A stretch of DNA of 7,189 nucleotides from JANQQZ01 sp039179915 (lineage in GTDB: Bacteria > Planctomycetota > Phycisphaerae > Phycisphaerales > UBA1924). This document shows, piece after piece, positions 1-6,309 of this stretch. Numbering within the stretch: the first letter of the stretch is position 1; each line of letters starts with the position of its first letter. Where the stretch lies: the NCBI GenBank assembly GCA_039179915.1, contig JBCDEF010000146.1:1-7189 (forward strand), read 5' to 3'. The notes under the pieces are model-generated. The model made no database searches. It was given only the letters and a program-made list of their open reading frames with translations, and had not been told where the DNA came from. The position numbers and the translations under genes were made by a program.

Positions 1-5
1 CCGGT

Positions 6-431
6 ATGAGCGACACCATTTTCACCAGGATCCTGCGGGGCGAGATCCCCTGCCACCGCGTCTACGAGGACGAGCACGTCCTCGCGTTCCTCGATATCGG
101 TCCGCTGGCTGAGGGCCACACGCTGGTGATACCCAAGGAGCCCGCGGCCACACTCGATACGCTGTCGGATGAGGCCGCCGCCGCCCTCGGCCGGGCCCTG
201 CCCCGCATCTGCCGGGGCGTCCTCGCCGCCACGGGCGCGACCGACTACAACATTCTGCAGAACAACGGCACCGACGCGGGCCAGGAGGTGATGCACGTCC
301 ACGTCCACATCATCCCGAAGCTCGGCGGCCGGGGCCTGGAGAAGAACTGGACCCCCGGCACGTTCGATCACGACGCCAGTGCCGCCCTCGCCGGCCGAAT
401 CGCGGTGGCGATCGAGCCGGGACCCGCTTGA
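6..431 (+). CDS. HIT-family nucleotide-binding protein (HinT/Ap4A hydrolase-like)
   Basis: A complete 141-residue histidine-triad protein. Members of this family hydrolyse or transfer nucleoside monophosphates from substrates such as adenosine phosphoramidates or dinucleoside polyphosphates in the cytoplasm. The triad is visible as HVHVHII at residues 97-103, with H99 as the expected nucleophile. It is preceded by the usual NxGxxAGQ-type segment (about residues 82-93) and by the nucleotide-pocket strand FLDIGPLAEGHTLVIPK at about 28-44. The ATG at base 6 is chosen because the protein begins like typical family members (MSDTIF) and has standard length; only five bases precede it, so its ribosome site and upstream partners are not visible. 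Many HIT proteins carry an N-terminal CxxC that contributes to zinc binding; here both positions are threonine (T4, T7), so that zinc site is absent. The exact substrate cannot be told from sequence. It converges on birA with a 3-base gap. Confidence 0.93.
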   Translation: MSDTIFTRILRGEIPCHRVYEDEHVLAFLDIGPLAEGHTLVIPKEPAATLDTLSDEAAAALGRALPRICRGVLAATGATDYNILQNNGTDAGQEVMHVHVHIIPKLGGRGLEKNWTPGTFDHDASAALAGRIAVAIEPGPA

Positions 432-434
432 CCG

Positions 435-1238
435 CTACACCGCGTGCTGCGCATCATTCCCGTTGATCACCGAGGTGCTCATCGCCGGCAGCCGGACCAG
501 GCCCGTCTCGGTCCGCACCACCAGCGTCAGCGTGGGCTCGATCGACTCGACCAGGCCCGAGACCACCCGCCCGTCGTGCTCGAACGCCTGATGTGTGCCG
601 GTGAGCGTCTCAAGCGTCCGCCAGCGCTCGATCGCCGCCGACTCCGGCCCGGCCAGCACCGCCATCAGCTCGCCGAGCACCGCACAGGCGAGTTCGATCC
701 GATCGATCGGTTCGCCCGCAAGCTCGGCGAGCGAGACGGCTTCGGGCAGCCCCGCCTCGGCCAACGCGCCGGGCGCGTGGCTCGCGTTGATCCCGATACC
801 GACCAGCAGCAGCGGCCCGGCCGTCTCGATCAGCACCCCGGCCACCTTGCGGTCCGTCTCACGATCGACAATGTCGTTGGGCCATTTCACGCCCAGCGAA
901 CCACGAGGCACGAACCCCGCGCAGGCCTGGCACACGCCCACCCCGGCGGCGAGCGCGACCGACGCGCCCGGATGCGCGTGCGCATCAAGCGCAAGCGTCA
1001 TCGCGAGCGATGAGTCGGGAGCATCGATCCACGCCCTGCCACGCCTGCCTCGGCCGGCCGTCTGCCGGTCCGCGACCACCACCAACCCGGGCGATCGGCC
1101 CGCCATCCGCCGTGCCGCGTCTTGCGTGCTGCCGGTCTCGGCAACCACCAGGGCCCGGGAGACGACCGGATCGGCGAGGCCCACCAGCCGCGCTTCAAGC
1201 CGATCGAGCCAGAGGTGCACGGGCGTCGCGCCGTTCAT
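435..1238 (-). CDS. birA: Biotin--[acetyl-CoA-carboxylase] ligase, class I (no DNA-binding domain)
   Basis: This 267-residue protein activates biotin with ATP to biotinyl-AMP and attaches it to a lysine of biotin-dependent enzymes, chiefly the BCCP subunit of acetyl-CoA carboxylase. Visible landmarks are ETGSTQDAA (34-42), the adenylate-binding loop GRGRRGRAW (62-70), VKWPNDI (117-123), KVAGVLIE (131-138, with the catalytic lysine region) and GIGIN (147-151). A small C-terminal beta domain follows at about 211-258. No helix-turn-helix domain precedes the catalytic core, so it is a monofunctional class I enzyme and not an E. coli-type repressor. The ATG start lies inside the end of nadC in an ATGA overlap, with no clear Shine-Dalgarno site, so translation is probably coupled to nadC. 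The 3' end meets the HIT gene tail to tail with 3 bases between stops. Identification is firm; the in vivo substrates are inferred from the family. Confidence 0.94.
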   Translation of the reverse strand: MNGATPVHLWLDRLEARLVGLADPVVSRALVVAETGSTQDAARRMAGRSPGLVVVADRQTAGRGRRGRAWIDAPDSSLAMTLALDAHAHPGASVALAAGVGVCQACAGFVPRGSLGVKWPNDIVDRETDRKVAGVLIETAGPLLLVGIGINASHAPGALAEAGLPEAVSLAELAGEPIDRIELACAVLGELMAVLAGPESAAIERWRTLETLTGTHQAFEHDGRVVSGLVESIEPTLTLVVRTETGLVRLPAMSTSVINGNDAQHAV

Positions 1239-2143
1239 CGGTCGAGCCCGAAGTCGGCCGAGCGGGCGTCACGCGTCAGCGCCCCCACGCTTATGCGGTC
1301 CACGCCGGTCCCCGCGACCGCGTCGATGGTCTCCAGCGTGATCCCGCCGGAGGCTTCGAGCCGGACCGCCGAACCGGCGTTGTCCCGCAGCGAGACCGCG
1401 GCCGCGAGCTGCTCGGTCGTCATGTTGTCCAGAAGCACGAAGTCCACCGTGCCCGCGTCGCAGCCCAGCACGGCCCGGAACTGGTCCAGCGTGTCCACCT
1501 CGACCTGGACAAACGCCGCCCCGCTCTCCCGAGCCCGGCCCGAGACCTTGCCCAGCCACGCCGCGATCTCGTGTGGGGTCATCCCGGCCAGATGGTTGTC
1601 CTTGATCAGCACCGCGTCGTGCAGCCCGAGCCGGTGCGGCGTCCCGCCGCCGCACGCCACCGCGTACTTTTCGAGCACCCGAAGCCCCGGCGTAGTCTTG
1701 CGCGTATCCAGCAGCTCCGCTCGCCCGGCGACACGGTCTGTGTAGTGCTGCGTCAGTGCCGCGATGCCGGCGAGCCGGCCCAGTATGTTCAGCAGCGTCC
1801 GTTCGACGCGGACGATCTGGTCGGCCGCGCCCTCGAGCCGCATCACCTCGGCGCCGGAGCCGAGTTCCTGGCCGTCCGAGGCCAGCATCTCCACCCCCGC
1901 CTCGGCCTCGAACACGTCGAGCAGCTCCGCCACCGCGGCCAGCCCGGACACGATGACAGGCTCGCGGGCGCGGACCACGGCCGCCGACTCGCGCTGCGGC
2001 CCCGGCATCAGCTCGCCGGTCAGATCGCGGCCATCCGGACCGAGATCCTCATCGCGGGCGATCTCGAAGAGCCGGCGCACCAGCCCCCCGGCCGCGAGCT
2101 CCGCGTACAGATCAGACAGGTTGTGCGCAGCGGTTTCCGACAC
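1235..2143 (-). CDS. nadC: Nicotinate-nucleotide pyrophosphorylase (carboxylating), quinolinate phosphoribosyltransferase
   Basis: This 302-residue cytoplasmic enzyme converts quinolinate and PRPP to nicotinate mononucleotide, CO2 and pyrophosphate in de novo NAD synthesis. Conserved active-site segments are all present: ERTLLN (114-119), DTRKTTPGLR (146-155), KYAVxxGGGxxHR (159-171), LIKDNH (179-184), EVD (215-217), LLDN (237-240), EASGGI (263-268) and the phosphate-binding VDRISVGALT (281-290). Likely quinolinate/PRPP ligands are R115, R148, K149, H170, R171, K181, E215 and D239, by analogy with the Mycobacterium enzyme. The start is GTG: an in-frame TAG lies at 2170-2168 and no other start codon falls between them. 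No Shine-Dalgarno site precedes it. The gene overlaps birA by four bases (ATGA), forming a two-gene unit, and is divergent from fabI. The partner genes nadA and nadB are not in this window. Length is slightly above the usual 280-290. Confidence 0.95.
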   Translation of the reverse strand: MSETAAHNLSDLYAELAAGGLVRRLFEIARDEDLGPDGRDLTGELMPGPQRESAAVVRAREPVIVSGLAAVAELLDVFEAEAGVEMLASDGQELGSGAEVMRLEGAADQIVRVERTLLNILGRLAGIAALTQHYTDRVAGRAELLDTRKTTPGLRVLEKYAVACGGGTPHRLGLHDAVLIKDNHLAGMTPHEIAAWLGKVSGRARESGAAFVQVEVDTLDQFRAVLGCDAGTVDFVLLDNMTTEQLAAAVSLRDNAGSAVRLEASGGITLETIDAVAGTGVDRISVGALTRDARSADFGLDR

Positions 2144-2214
2144 GCCCGATCGTACGCCGATTCCCCCCTACACTCCCAGGTTCAGGACGCCGCCCACCCG
2201 ACACGGAGACCCGC
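2144..2214. promoter_or_regulatory. Divergent intergenic region between nadC-birA and fabI
   Basis: These 71 bases separate two head-to-head transcription units, so they must hold the start signals for both unless promoters lie inside the genes. On the minus strand a TACGAT hexamer (2154-2149, four of six matches to the -10 consensus) ends five bases before the nadC GTG, a spacing that would give a leaderless message. On the plus strand a TACACT hexamer lies at 2169-2174. Neither has a convincing -35 partner, and no palindrome suggests an operator. The role as a shared promoter region follows from gene orientation; the particular hexamers are weak guesses. Confidence 0.4.
2205..2208 (+). promoter_or_regulatory. 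Shine-Dalgarno site of fabI
   Basis: GGAG lies six bases before the ATG at 2215. It supports that start and contrasts with nadC, birA and the small downstream gene, which show no clear site. Confidence 0.7.
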
Positions 2215-3000
2215 ATGGCACTGCTCGACGGTTTGCAAGGCCTCGTTATCGGCATCGCCAACGACCGCTCGTACGCCTTCCACATCGCCAAGGCCCTGAC
2301 CGAGCACAGCGCCGGGTGCGCCTTCACGCACCTGCCCGGCGACAAGAACAAGGCCCGCACCGAGAAGGCCGTCGGCAAGCTCGGTCTCGCAGACCCCTGG
2401 CTCGACCAGCTCGACGCCTCGGACGACGAACAGATCCAGACCGTTTTCGAGCGGTACGCCGCGGCCCATACACGGCTGGATTTCGTGATCCACTCCATCG
2501 CGTTTGCCGAGCGCGAGTGGCTCAGCGACGGCAAGTTCATCGAGACGCCCCGGAAGGCCTATCTGCAAGCCATCGACATCTCCGCGTACACGCTGCTCGG
2601 CGTGGCCCGCGCCGCACGGCCGCAGATGGCCGCCACCGGCGGCGGGTCGATCCTCGCCATGAGCTACTACGGCGCCGAGAAGGTCGTCCCGGGCTACAAC
2701 GTCATGGGCGTGGCCAAGAGCGCGCTCGAGAGCACCGCACGCTACCTCGCCAGCGACCTGGGTCCCGAGGGCATCCGCGTCAACACGATCTCGGGCGGCT
2801 ACCTCAAAACCCTGGCCGCGTCGGCCGTCGGCGGGACCGACGACATCGTCAAGAAGAACGAACTGGTCGCACCGCTCCGGCGGAACGTCGAGGGCGCCGA
2901 CGTTGGCAAGACCGCGGCCTACCTCGTGAGCGACCTCGCCTCGGGTGTCACGGCCGAGAACATCTACGTCGACTGCGGCGTGAACGTCATCGGCGTCTGA
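2215..3000 (+). CDS. fabI: Enoyl-[acyl-carrier-protein] reductase, FabI type (NADH)
   Basis: This 261-residue short-chain dehydrogenase reduces trans-2-enoyl-ACP to acyl-ACP, the last step of each fatty-acid elongation cycle. Length matches E. coli FabI (262). The N-terminal dinucleotide site reads GIANDRSYA (13-21), followed by HSIAFA (93-98). The FabI-type catalytic pair Y161-x6-K168 lies in YGAEKVVPGYNVMGVAK, with Y151 equivalent to E. coli Y146. A96, where E. coli has G93, is also found in Staphylococcus FabI and need not mean triclosan resistance. The segment SGGYLKTLAAS at 193-203 differs from the usual SAGPIRTLAAS: proline at the position of E. coli P191 is replaced by tyrosine (Y196), next to the acyl/inhibitor pocket. 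The ATG has a good GGAG site. The gene is divergent from nadC-birA; BirA would activate the carboxylase that feeds this pathway. FabI rather than FabL or FabV is clear from length and spacing. Confidence 0.94.
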   Translation: MALLDGLQGLVIGIANDRSYAFHIAKALTEHSAGCAFTHLPGDKNKARTEKAVGKLGLADPWLDQLDASDDEQIQTVFERYAAAHTRLDFVIHSIAFAEREWLSDGKFIETPRKAYLQAIDISAYTLLGVARAARPQMAATGGGSILAMSYYGAEKVVPGYNVMGVAKSALESTARYLASDLGPEGIRVNTISGGYLKTLAASAVGGTDDIVKKNELVAPLRRNVEGADVGKTAAYLVSDLASGVTAENIYVDCGVNVIGV

Positions 3001-3051
3001 CCCGAACAAACCCATTCAAGCTGCGCGCCGTCGCTCGCCGATATCGCTTCT
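3001..3051 (+). promoter_or_regulatory. Intergenic gap between fabI and the small 101-codon gene
   Basis: There is no terminator-like hairpin with a T-run after fabI. No Shine-Dalgarno site precedes the ATG at 3052. TTCAAG (3015-3020) and GATATC (3040-3045) are 19 bases apart and weakly resemble -35 and -10 elements. If real, the -10 would place transcription start at or very near the ATG. The alternative is read-through from fabI. Confidence 0.2.
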
Positions 3052-3357
3052 ATGAGCAGCATCGGTGCCGGCGTTGCAGCGTCTGTTTCGGCTCAATCGC
3101 TCGCGGAGCGGCAGGCGGTCGCCGCCAAGAACACACGCGAGCGCGAGGCCGAACGGGTCCGCCGCGAACTCAAAGACAAATTCAGCCCGTCGAACGCGCG
3201 CGTGGAAGAGACCGGAGCGGTCATCGCCGTCGAGGGCGACGAGCAGAGCCCGGCGGACACCAAAGACCAAGAACGTCACAGCGAGCGGCAGGCCAGTAAG
3301 GCCGCCGACGCCTCGGCGAAGCTCACCGACCGCACGGGGCTCGATATCGAGGCCTGA
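3052..3357 (+). CDS. Small charged protein of unknown function (101 aa)
   Basis: I do not recognise this protein. It has a short Ala/Ser/Gly-rich N-terminus (residues 1-15) and then a strongly charged stretch, probably helical, at about 16-45, rich in Arg, Glu and Ala. A short segment that could form a beta strand follows (VEETGAVIAVEG, 51-62), then a polar Gln/Asp/Ser-rich region, and it ends in LTDRTGLDIEA. There is no signal peptide, membrane helix, cysteine or known catalytic motif. Coding status is supported by third-codon G/C use of roughly 80 percent, as in its neighbours, by a clean ATG-to-TGA frame, and by its fit between fabI and the convergent sdhB (45-base gap). Other frames over the same bases read as Arg/Pro/Ser-rich shadow peptides. 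It may be co-transcribed with fabI or carry its own start; no ribosome site is visible. Small Ala/Glu/Arg-rich proteins of this kind are common hypothetical genes in planctomycetes, but I cannot name a family. Confidence 0.7.
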   Translation: MSSIGAGVAASVSAQSLAERQAVAAKNTREREAERVRRELKDKFSPSNARVEETGAVIAVEGDEQSPADTKDQERHSERQASKAADASAKLTDRTGLDIEA

Positions 3358-3402
3358 TCGTGCGATCGGTGTGACGGGCGCCGCCGCGAGCCGGTCCCGA
3401 CG

Positions 3403-4227
3403 CTACTTCTTGCCGGTAAAGAACTGCGTGATCTGATGGATCGTGACCGCGCGGCCCATCGCCGCGATCGATTCGGTCAGCGGGATCTCCTTCGGGCAAA
3501 CTTTGACGCAGTTCTGGGCGTTGCCGCAGTCGGAAACACCGCCGGGTCCGGAGAGCGCCGTCAGCCGGTCCTTCTTAAGCTGCTTGCCGGTGTCGTGCTC
3601 GTTGAAGAGGCGTGCCTGGCTGATCGCGTGGGCCCCGACGAACGTCGAGTCCCACTCGTTCTGCTCCGGCTCGAGCGTGAACTGCGGGCAGGCCTCGAGG
3701 CAGCAGCCGCACGACATGCAGGTCGAGAGCTTGTACCGCGTCTCCTGCGACTCGGGCGATTCCTTGGGCCCGGCGCCCAGGTCGTAGGTGCTATCGATCG
3801 GCACCCACGCCTTGACACGCTTGAGGTTGTGGAACAGCCGGTCCCGGTCGACCCAGAGGTCGCGGACGACGGGGAACTTGCTCATCGGTTCGAGCGTGAC
3901 CGTGTCGCCGTCGTTCGGGGCGTAGTCGTCGATCAGACAGGTGCACGACTGGCGGACCCGCCCGTTGATCACCATGGTGCACGAGCCGCAGACCTCCTCG
4001 AGGCAGCCCGAGTCCCACACCACCGGCGTGACGGTCTCGCCCTGAACCGTGACCGGTCTTTCGGCGATCTGCTTCAGGCACGAGATGACGTTGGCGTTCA
4101 TCTCGGGCTGGATGTCGAACTCGTTCCAGTAGCTCGGCTTCCCGGGGCCGTCGCACCGCTTCACGCGGAAGCGGACCGTTCTGCCCGGCTTGGCCTTCGG
4201 CTTGGGCGTGTGATTGTTCGTCACCAT
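3403..4227 (-). CDS. sdhB: Succinate dehydrogenase/fumarate reductase iron-sulfur subunit (type B)
   Basis: This 274-residue electron-transfer subunit of complex II relays electrons from the SdhA flavin to the SdhC hemes and quinone on the cytoplasmic face of the membrane. The N-terminal ferredoxin domain carries the [2Fe-2S] ligands C75, C80, C83 and C95 (motif CLEEVCGSC). The C-terminal domain has CMSCGCCLEACP (170-181) and CGNAQNCVKVCP (234-245). By family analogy C170, C173, C176 and C244 bind [4Fe-4S], and C180, C234 and C240 bind [3Fe-4S]. The linker KAWVPIDSTYDLG (139-151) closely resembles the Bacillus subtilis subunit, placing it in the type-B group. About 15 extra Lys/Pro-rich residues at the N-terminus make it a little longer than usual. 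The ATG shares one base with the sdhA stop (TGATG) and has GGAG eight bases upstream, so translation is probably coupled. It is the last gene of sdhCAB visible here. Confidence 0.96.
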   Translation of the reverse strand: MVTNNHTPKPKAKPGRTVRFRVKRCDGPGKPSYWNEFDIQPEMNANVISCLKQIAERPVTVQGETVTPVVWDSGCLEEVCGSCTMVINGRVRQSCTCLIDDYAPNDGDTVTLEPMSKFPVVRDLWVDRDRLFHNLKRVKAWVPIDSTYDLGAGPKESPESQETRYKLSTCMSCGCCLEACPQFTLEPEQNEWDSTFVGAHAISQARLFNEHDTGKQLKKDRLTALSGPGGVSDCGNAQNCVKVCPKEIPLTESIAAMGRAVTIHQITQFFTGKK

Positions 4228-6257
4228 CAGATCTGCTCCGTTGAATCCGTGCGGACCCTGCCCGGGCTGCTGTCAACACCGCTCTTCATCGCCGCGGCCG
4301 TCTCACGATCCTGCTGCTTCTTGGCGGAAGACGCCCCGGACTTGTCTGTCTTGCCGTAGGTCCGCGCACGCGGCTGGACGAGCGTGGTGTCCACGTCGTG
4401 CAGGTCGATGCTTGTCTGCCCGGACGATGCGTCATACTTGGCAACGGTCGCCTTGAGAAAGTCCGCGTCGTCGCGGTCCGGGTAATCCAGCCGGTAGTGC
4501 GAGCCTCGCGATTCCTTGCGGACCAGCCCGCCCTTGGCAACCGCCTCGGCCAGGATCAGCATGTCCCCCGTCGCCCGCGTGAACGACAGCGATTGGTTGG
4601 TCCACATCGCCCCATCGCCCAGCCTGACCCGCGAGAACCGCTCGCGGAGCTCGGTGAGCTTGCCGAGGCACTGCTCCAGCCGCTCGCCGGTTTTGACCAC
4701 GGTCGAGGCCTCGGTCATCTCAACGCCGAGCTCGTTGGCGATGGTGTACGGGTTCGTCTCCGGGTCCGGCTCGCCGCCGCCGGCGTCGCCCGCGCCGAGC
4801 AGCGCCGCGGCCCGGTCCTCCTCGGCCTTGACCGCCGAGTCGAACAGCGACTGCTCCGCATCCGCGGCCGGCTCGACATCCTTAAGGTAGTTCGCCACCG
4901 AGAGGCCGTTGTACAGCCCGTCGAAGATGCAGCTCAACAGCGCGTTGGCGCCCAGCCGCGTCGCCCCGTGGTACGCGAAGTTGACCTCGCCGAACGCGTA
5001 GAGACCCTCGATGTTCGTCATCGCGTTGTTCACAGCGCCGAGTTTCATGCCCATGCCCGGTTCCGTGCCGATCGGCGGCACGTCGCCCGGGCTGTGGTTG
5101 CCGTGCGGCTCGGCCGGCGTGTAGTTGCCCGGTGTGAACGTCGTCCACAGCCCGCCCATGCTGTAGTGCACCGCCGGGAAGATCCGCATCGGGTGGTCTC
5201 GGGGGTCCTCGCCGACGAATTTCTCGTAGATCTCCAGGATCGCGCCGAGACGGTTGTCGAGGTAGTCGCGCTCTTTGTGCGTCAGGTCGAGATAGACCTG
5301 GTTCTCCCCAAAGACCCCCATCCGGTCGTTCACGCACACATCGAAGATCTCGCGGCTCGCGATGTCGCGGGGCACGAGGTTGCCGTAGTCCGGGTACCGC
5401 TCCTCGAGGAAGTACCACCGCTCGCCCTCGGGGATGTCGCGGCCCGGCCGCGGGTCGCCCTTCTTCTTGGGCACCCACACGCGGCCGCCCTCGCCCCGGG
5501 CAGACTCGGACATCAGCCTGCACTTGTCCGCCCCCGGGATCGCCGTCGGGTGCACCTGGATCATTTCCGGGTTGCCGTACCACGCGCCGGCGGTATAGCA
5601 CCGGGCCGCGGCGGCGCCGGTGCAGATCACCGAGTTGGTACTCTTCCCGAAAACCAGCCCGCACCCGCCGGTCGCCATGACCACCGCGTCGCCGCGGAAC
5701 GAGCGGGTCTGCATCGTCCGCATATCCTGCGCGACGATACCCACCGCGCGGTTGTCCTTGACGATCGGCCGCAGGAACTCCCAGAACTCGTACTTGGTGA
5801 TCTTGCCCTCGGCCTCGTACCGCCGCGTCTGCTCGTCGAGCGCATACAGCAACTGCTGGCCGGTGGAAGCCCCGGCGAAGTGCGTCCGCTTGAACAGCGA
5901 ACCGCCGAAGAGCCGCAGGGATCGGTACCCCTCGCTTGTTCGATTGAAAGGCACACCCATGCGGTCGAGCAGGTCGATGACCTTGGGCGCGAAGTTGGCC
6001 ATCTCGAGCACCGGGCCCTGGTCGGCGAGGTAGTCGCCGCCGTAGATCGTTTCGTCGAAGTGCTGGTACTCGCTGTAGCCTTGTTGCCTGGCAATGTCGT
6101 TGGCCGCATTGATCCCGCCCTGGGCGCAGACCGAGTGCGACCGCTTGACCGGGACCATCGAAAACAGGTCAACCGGGATGCCCTGCTCGGCGACGCGGAT
6201 AGCGGCCGCCAGCCCTGCCAGGCCCCCGCCAACGACGATAACGCGTTTCTCATTCAT
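4227..6257 (-). CDS. sdhA: Succinate dehydrogenase/fumarate reductase flavoprotein subunit (type B)
   Basis: This 676-residue catalytic subunit oxidises succinate to fumarate in the citric acid cycle (or the reverse). The FAD-binding fold opens with GGGLAGLAAAIRVAEQG (10-26). H41 in RSHSVCAQGG is the expected covalent flavin attachment residue. Active-site elements are HPTAI (236-240), SARGEGG (252-258, with R254 as proton shuttle), HYSMGG (364-369) and HGATRLGANALL (430-441, with R434). The C-terminal capping part matches the Bacillus subtilis subunit through ESRGSHYRLDYPDRDD (582-597) and VQPRARTYGK (627-636). Three regions depart from the Bacillus protein: an insert of about 36 residues at roughly 375-410, rich in Pro, Gly and His; a Gly-rich linker at about 487-499; and a polar tail of 40 residues after the point where the Bacillus protein ends. 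The ATG start has AGG eight bases upstream. It lies 52 bases after sdhC and overlaps sdhB by one base. Confidence 0.97.
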   Translation of the reverse strand: MNEKRVIVVGGGLAGLAAAIRVAEQGIPVDLFSMVPVKRSHSVCAQGGINAANDIARQQGYSEYQHFDETIYGGDYLADQGPVLEMANFAPKVIDLLDRMGVPFNRTSEGYRSLRLFGGSLFKRTHFAGASTGQQLLYALDEQTRRYEAEGKITKYEFWEFLRPIVKDNRAVGIVAQDMRTMQTRSFRGDAVVMATGGCGLVFGKSTNSVICTGAAAARCYTAGAWYGNPEMIQVHPTAIPGADKCRLMSESARGEGGRVWVPKKKGDPRPGRDIPEGERWYFLEERYPDYGNLVPRDIASREIFDVCVNDRMGVFGENQVYLDLTHKERDYLDNRLGAILEIYEKFVGEDPRDHPMRIFPAVHYSMGGLWTTFTPGNYTPAEPHGNHSPGDVPPIGTEPGMGMKLGAVNNAMTNIEGLYAFGEVNFAYHGATRLGANALLSCIFDGLYNGLSVANYLKDVEPAADAEQSLFDSAVKAEEDRAAALLGAGDAGGGEPDPETNPYTIANELGVEMTEASTVVKTGERLEQCLGKLTELRERFSRVRLGDGAMWTNQSLSFTRATGDMLILAEAVAKGGLVRKESRGSHYRLDYPDRDDADFLKATVAKYDASSGQTSIDLHDVDTTLVQPRARTYGKTDKSGASSAKKQQDRETAAAMKSGVDSSPGRVRTDSTEQI
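4236..4239 (-). promoter_or_regulatory. Shine-Dalgarno site of sdhB inside the end of sdhA
   Basis: On the minus strand GGAG lies eight bases before the sdhB ATG and within the last codons of sdhA. It confirms the start and the TGATG stop-start junction, which favours translational coupling of the two soluble subunits. Confidence 0.7.
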
Positions 6258-6309
6258 GATAGCTACCTGTTCGTGCGCATTGCCGACGCCGATTCGCCCT
6301 CCGATACGC
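6258..6309 (-). promoter_or_regulatory. sdhC-sdhA intergenic spacer with the sdhA ribosome site
   Basis: This 52-base gap holds AGG (6268-6266) eight bases before the sdhA ATG. A five-codon frame (MRTNR then TAG, 6280-6263) ends five bases before sdhA. It could be a tiny leader or coupling peptide but is more likely chance. No hairpin or terminator is seen, so read-through from sdhC is expected. Confidence 0.4.

Noticed and set aside
699..710. Perfect 12-base palindrome CCGATCGATCGG inside birA
   Set aside because: It lies within codons for a normal protein stretch, and CGATCG words are frequent throughout this DNA. Nothing suggests an operator here.
1010..2299. A 429-codon plus-strand open frame opposite birA and nadC
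   Set aside because: It is a shadow of the high-GC third positions in nadC and birA, with no domain and an overlap with the start of fabI.
2182..3015. A 277-codon minus-strand frame opposite fabI
   Set aside because: It is antisense to fabI with a Gly/Val/Asp-rich product and no motif; it would also span the nadC/fabI promoter region without a ribosome site.
1764..3299. A 511-codon plus-strand open frame across nadC and fabI
   Set aside because: It runs antisense to nadC and out of frame with fabI. The product is Arg/Ser/Pro-rich low complexity, and both underlying genes are certain.
3358..3402. Possible bidirectional terminator between the small gene and sdhB
   Set aside because: Short GC-rich complementary words exist, such as CGGG and CCCG, but there is no stable stem with a T-run on either strand.
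3436..4359. A 307-codon plus-strand frame opposite sdhB
   Set aside because: sdhB on the other strand has all Fe-S cysteine motifs; the plus-strand product has only Arg/Leu/Asp-rich filler.
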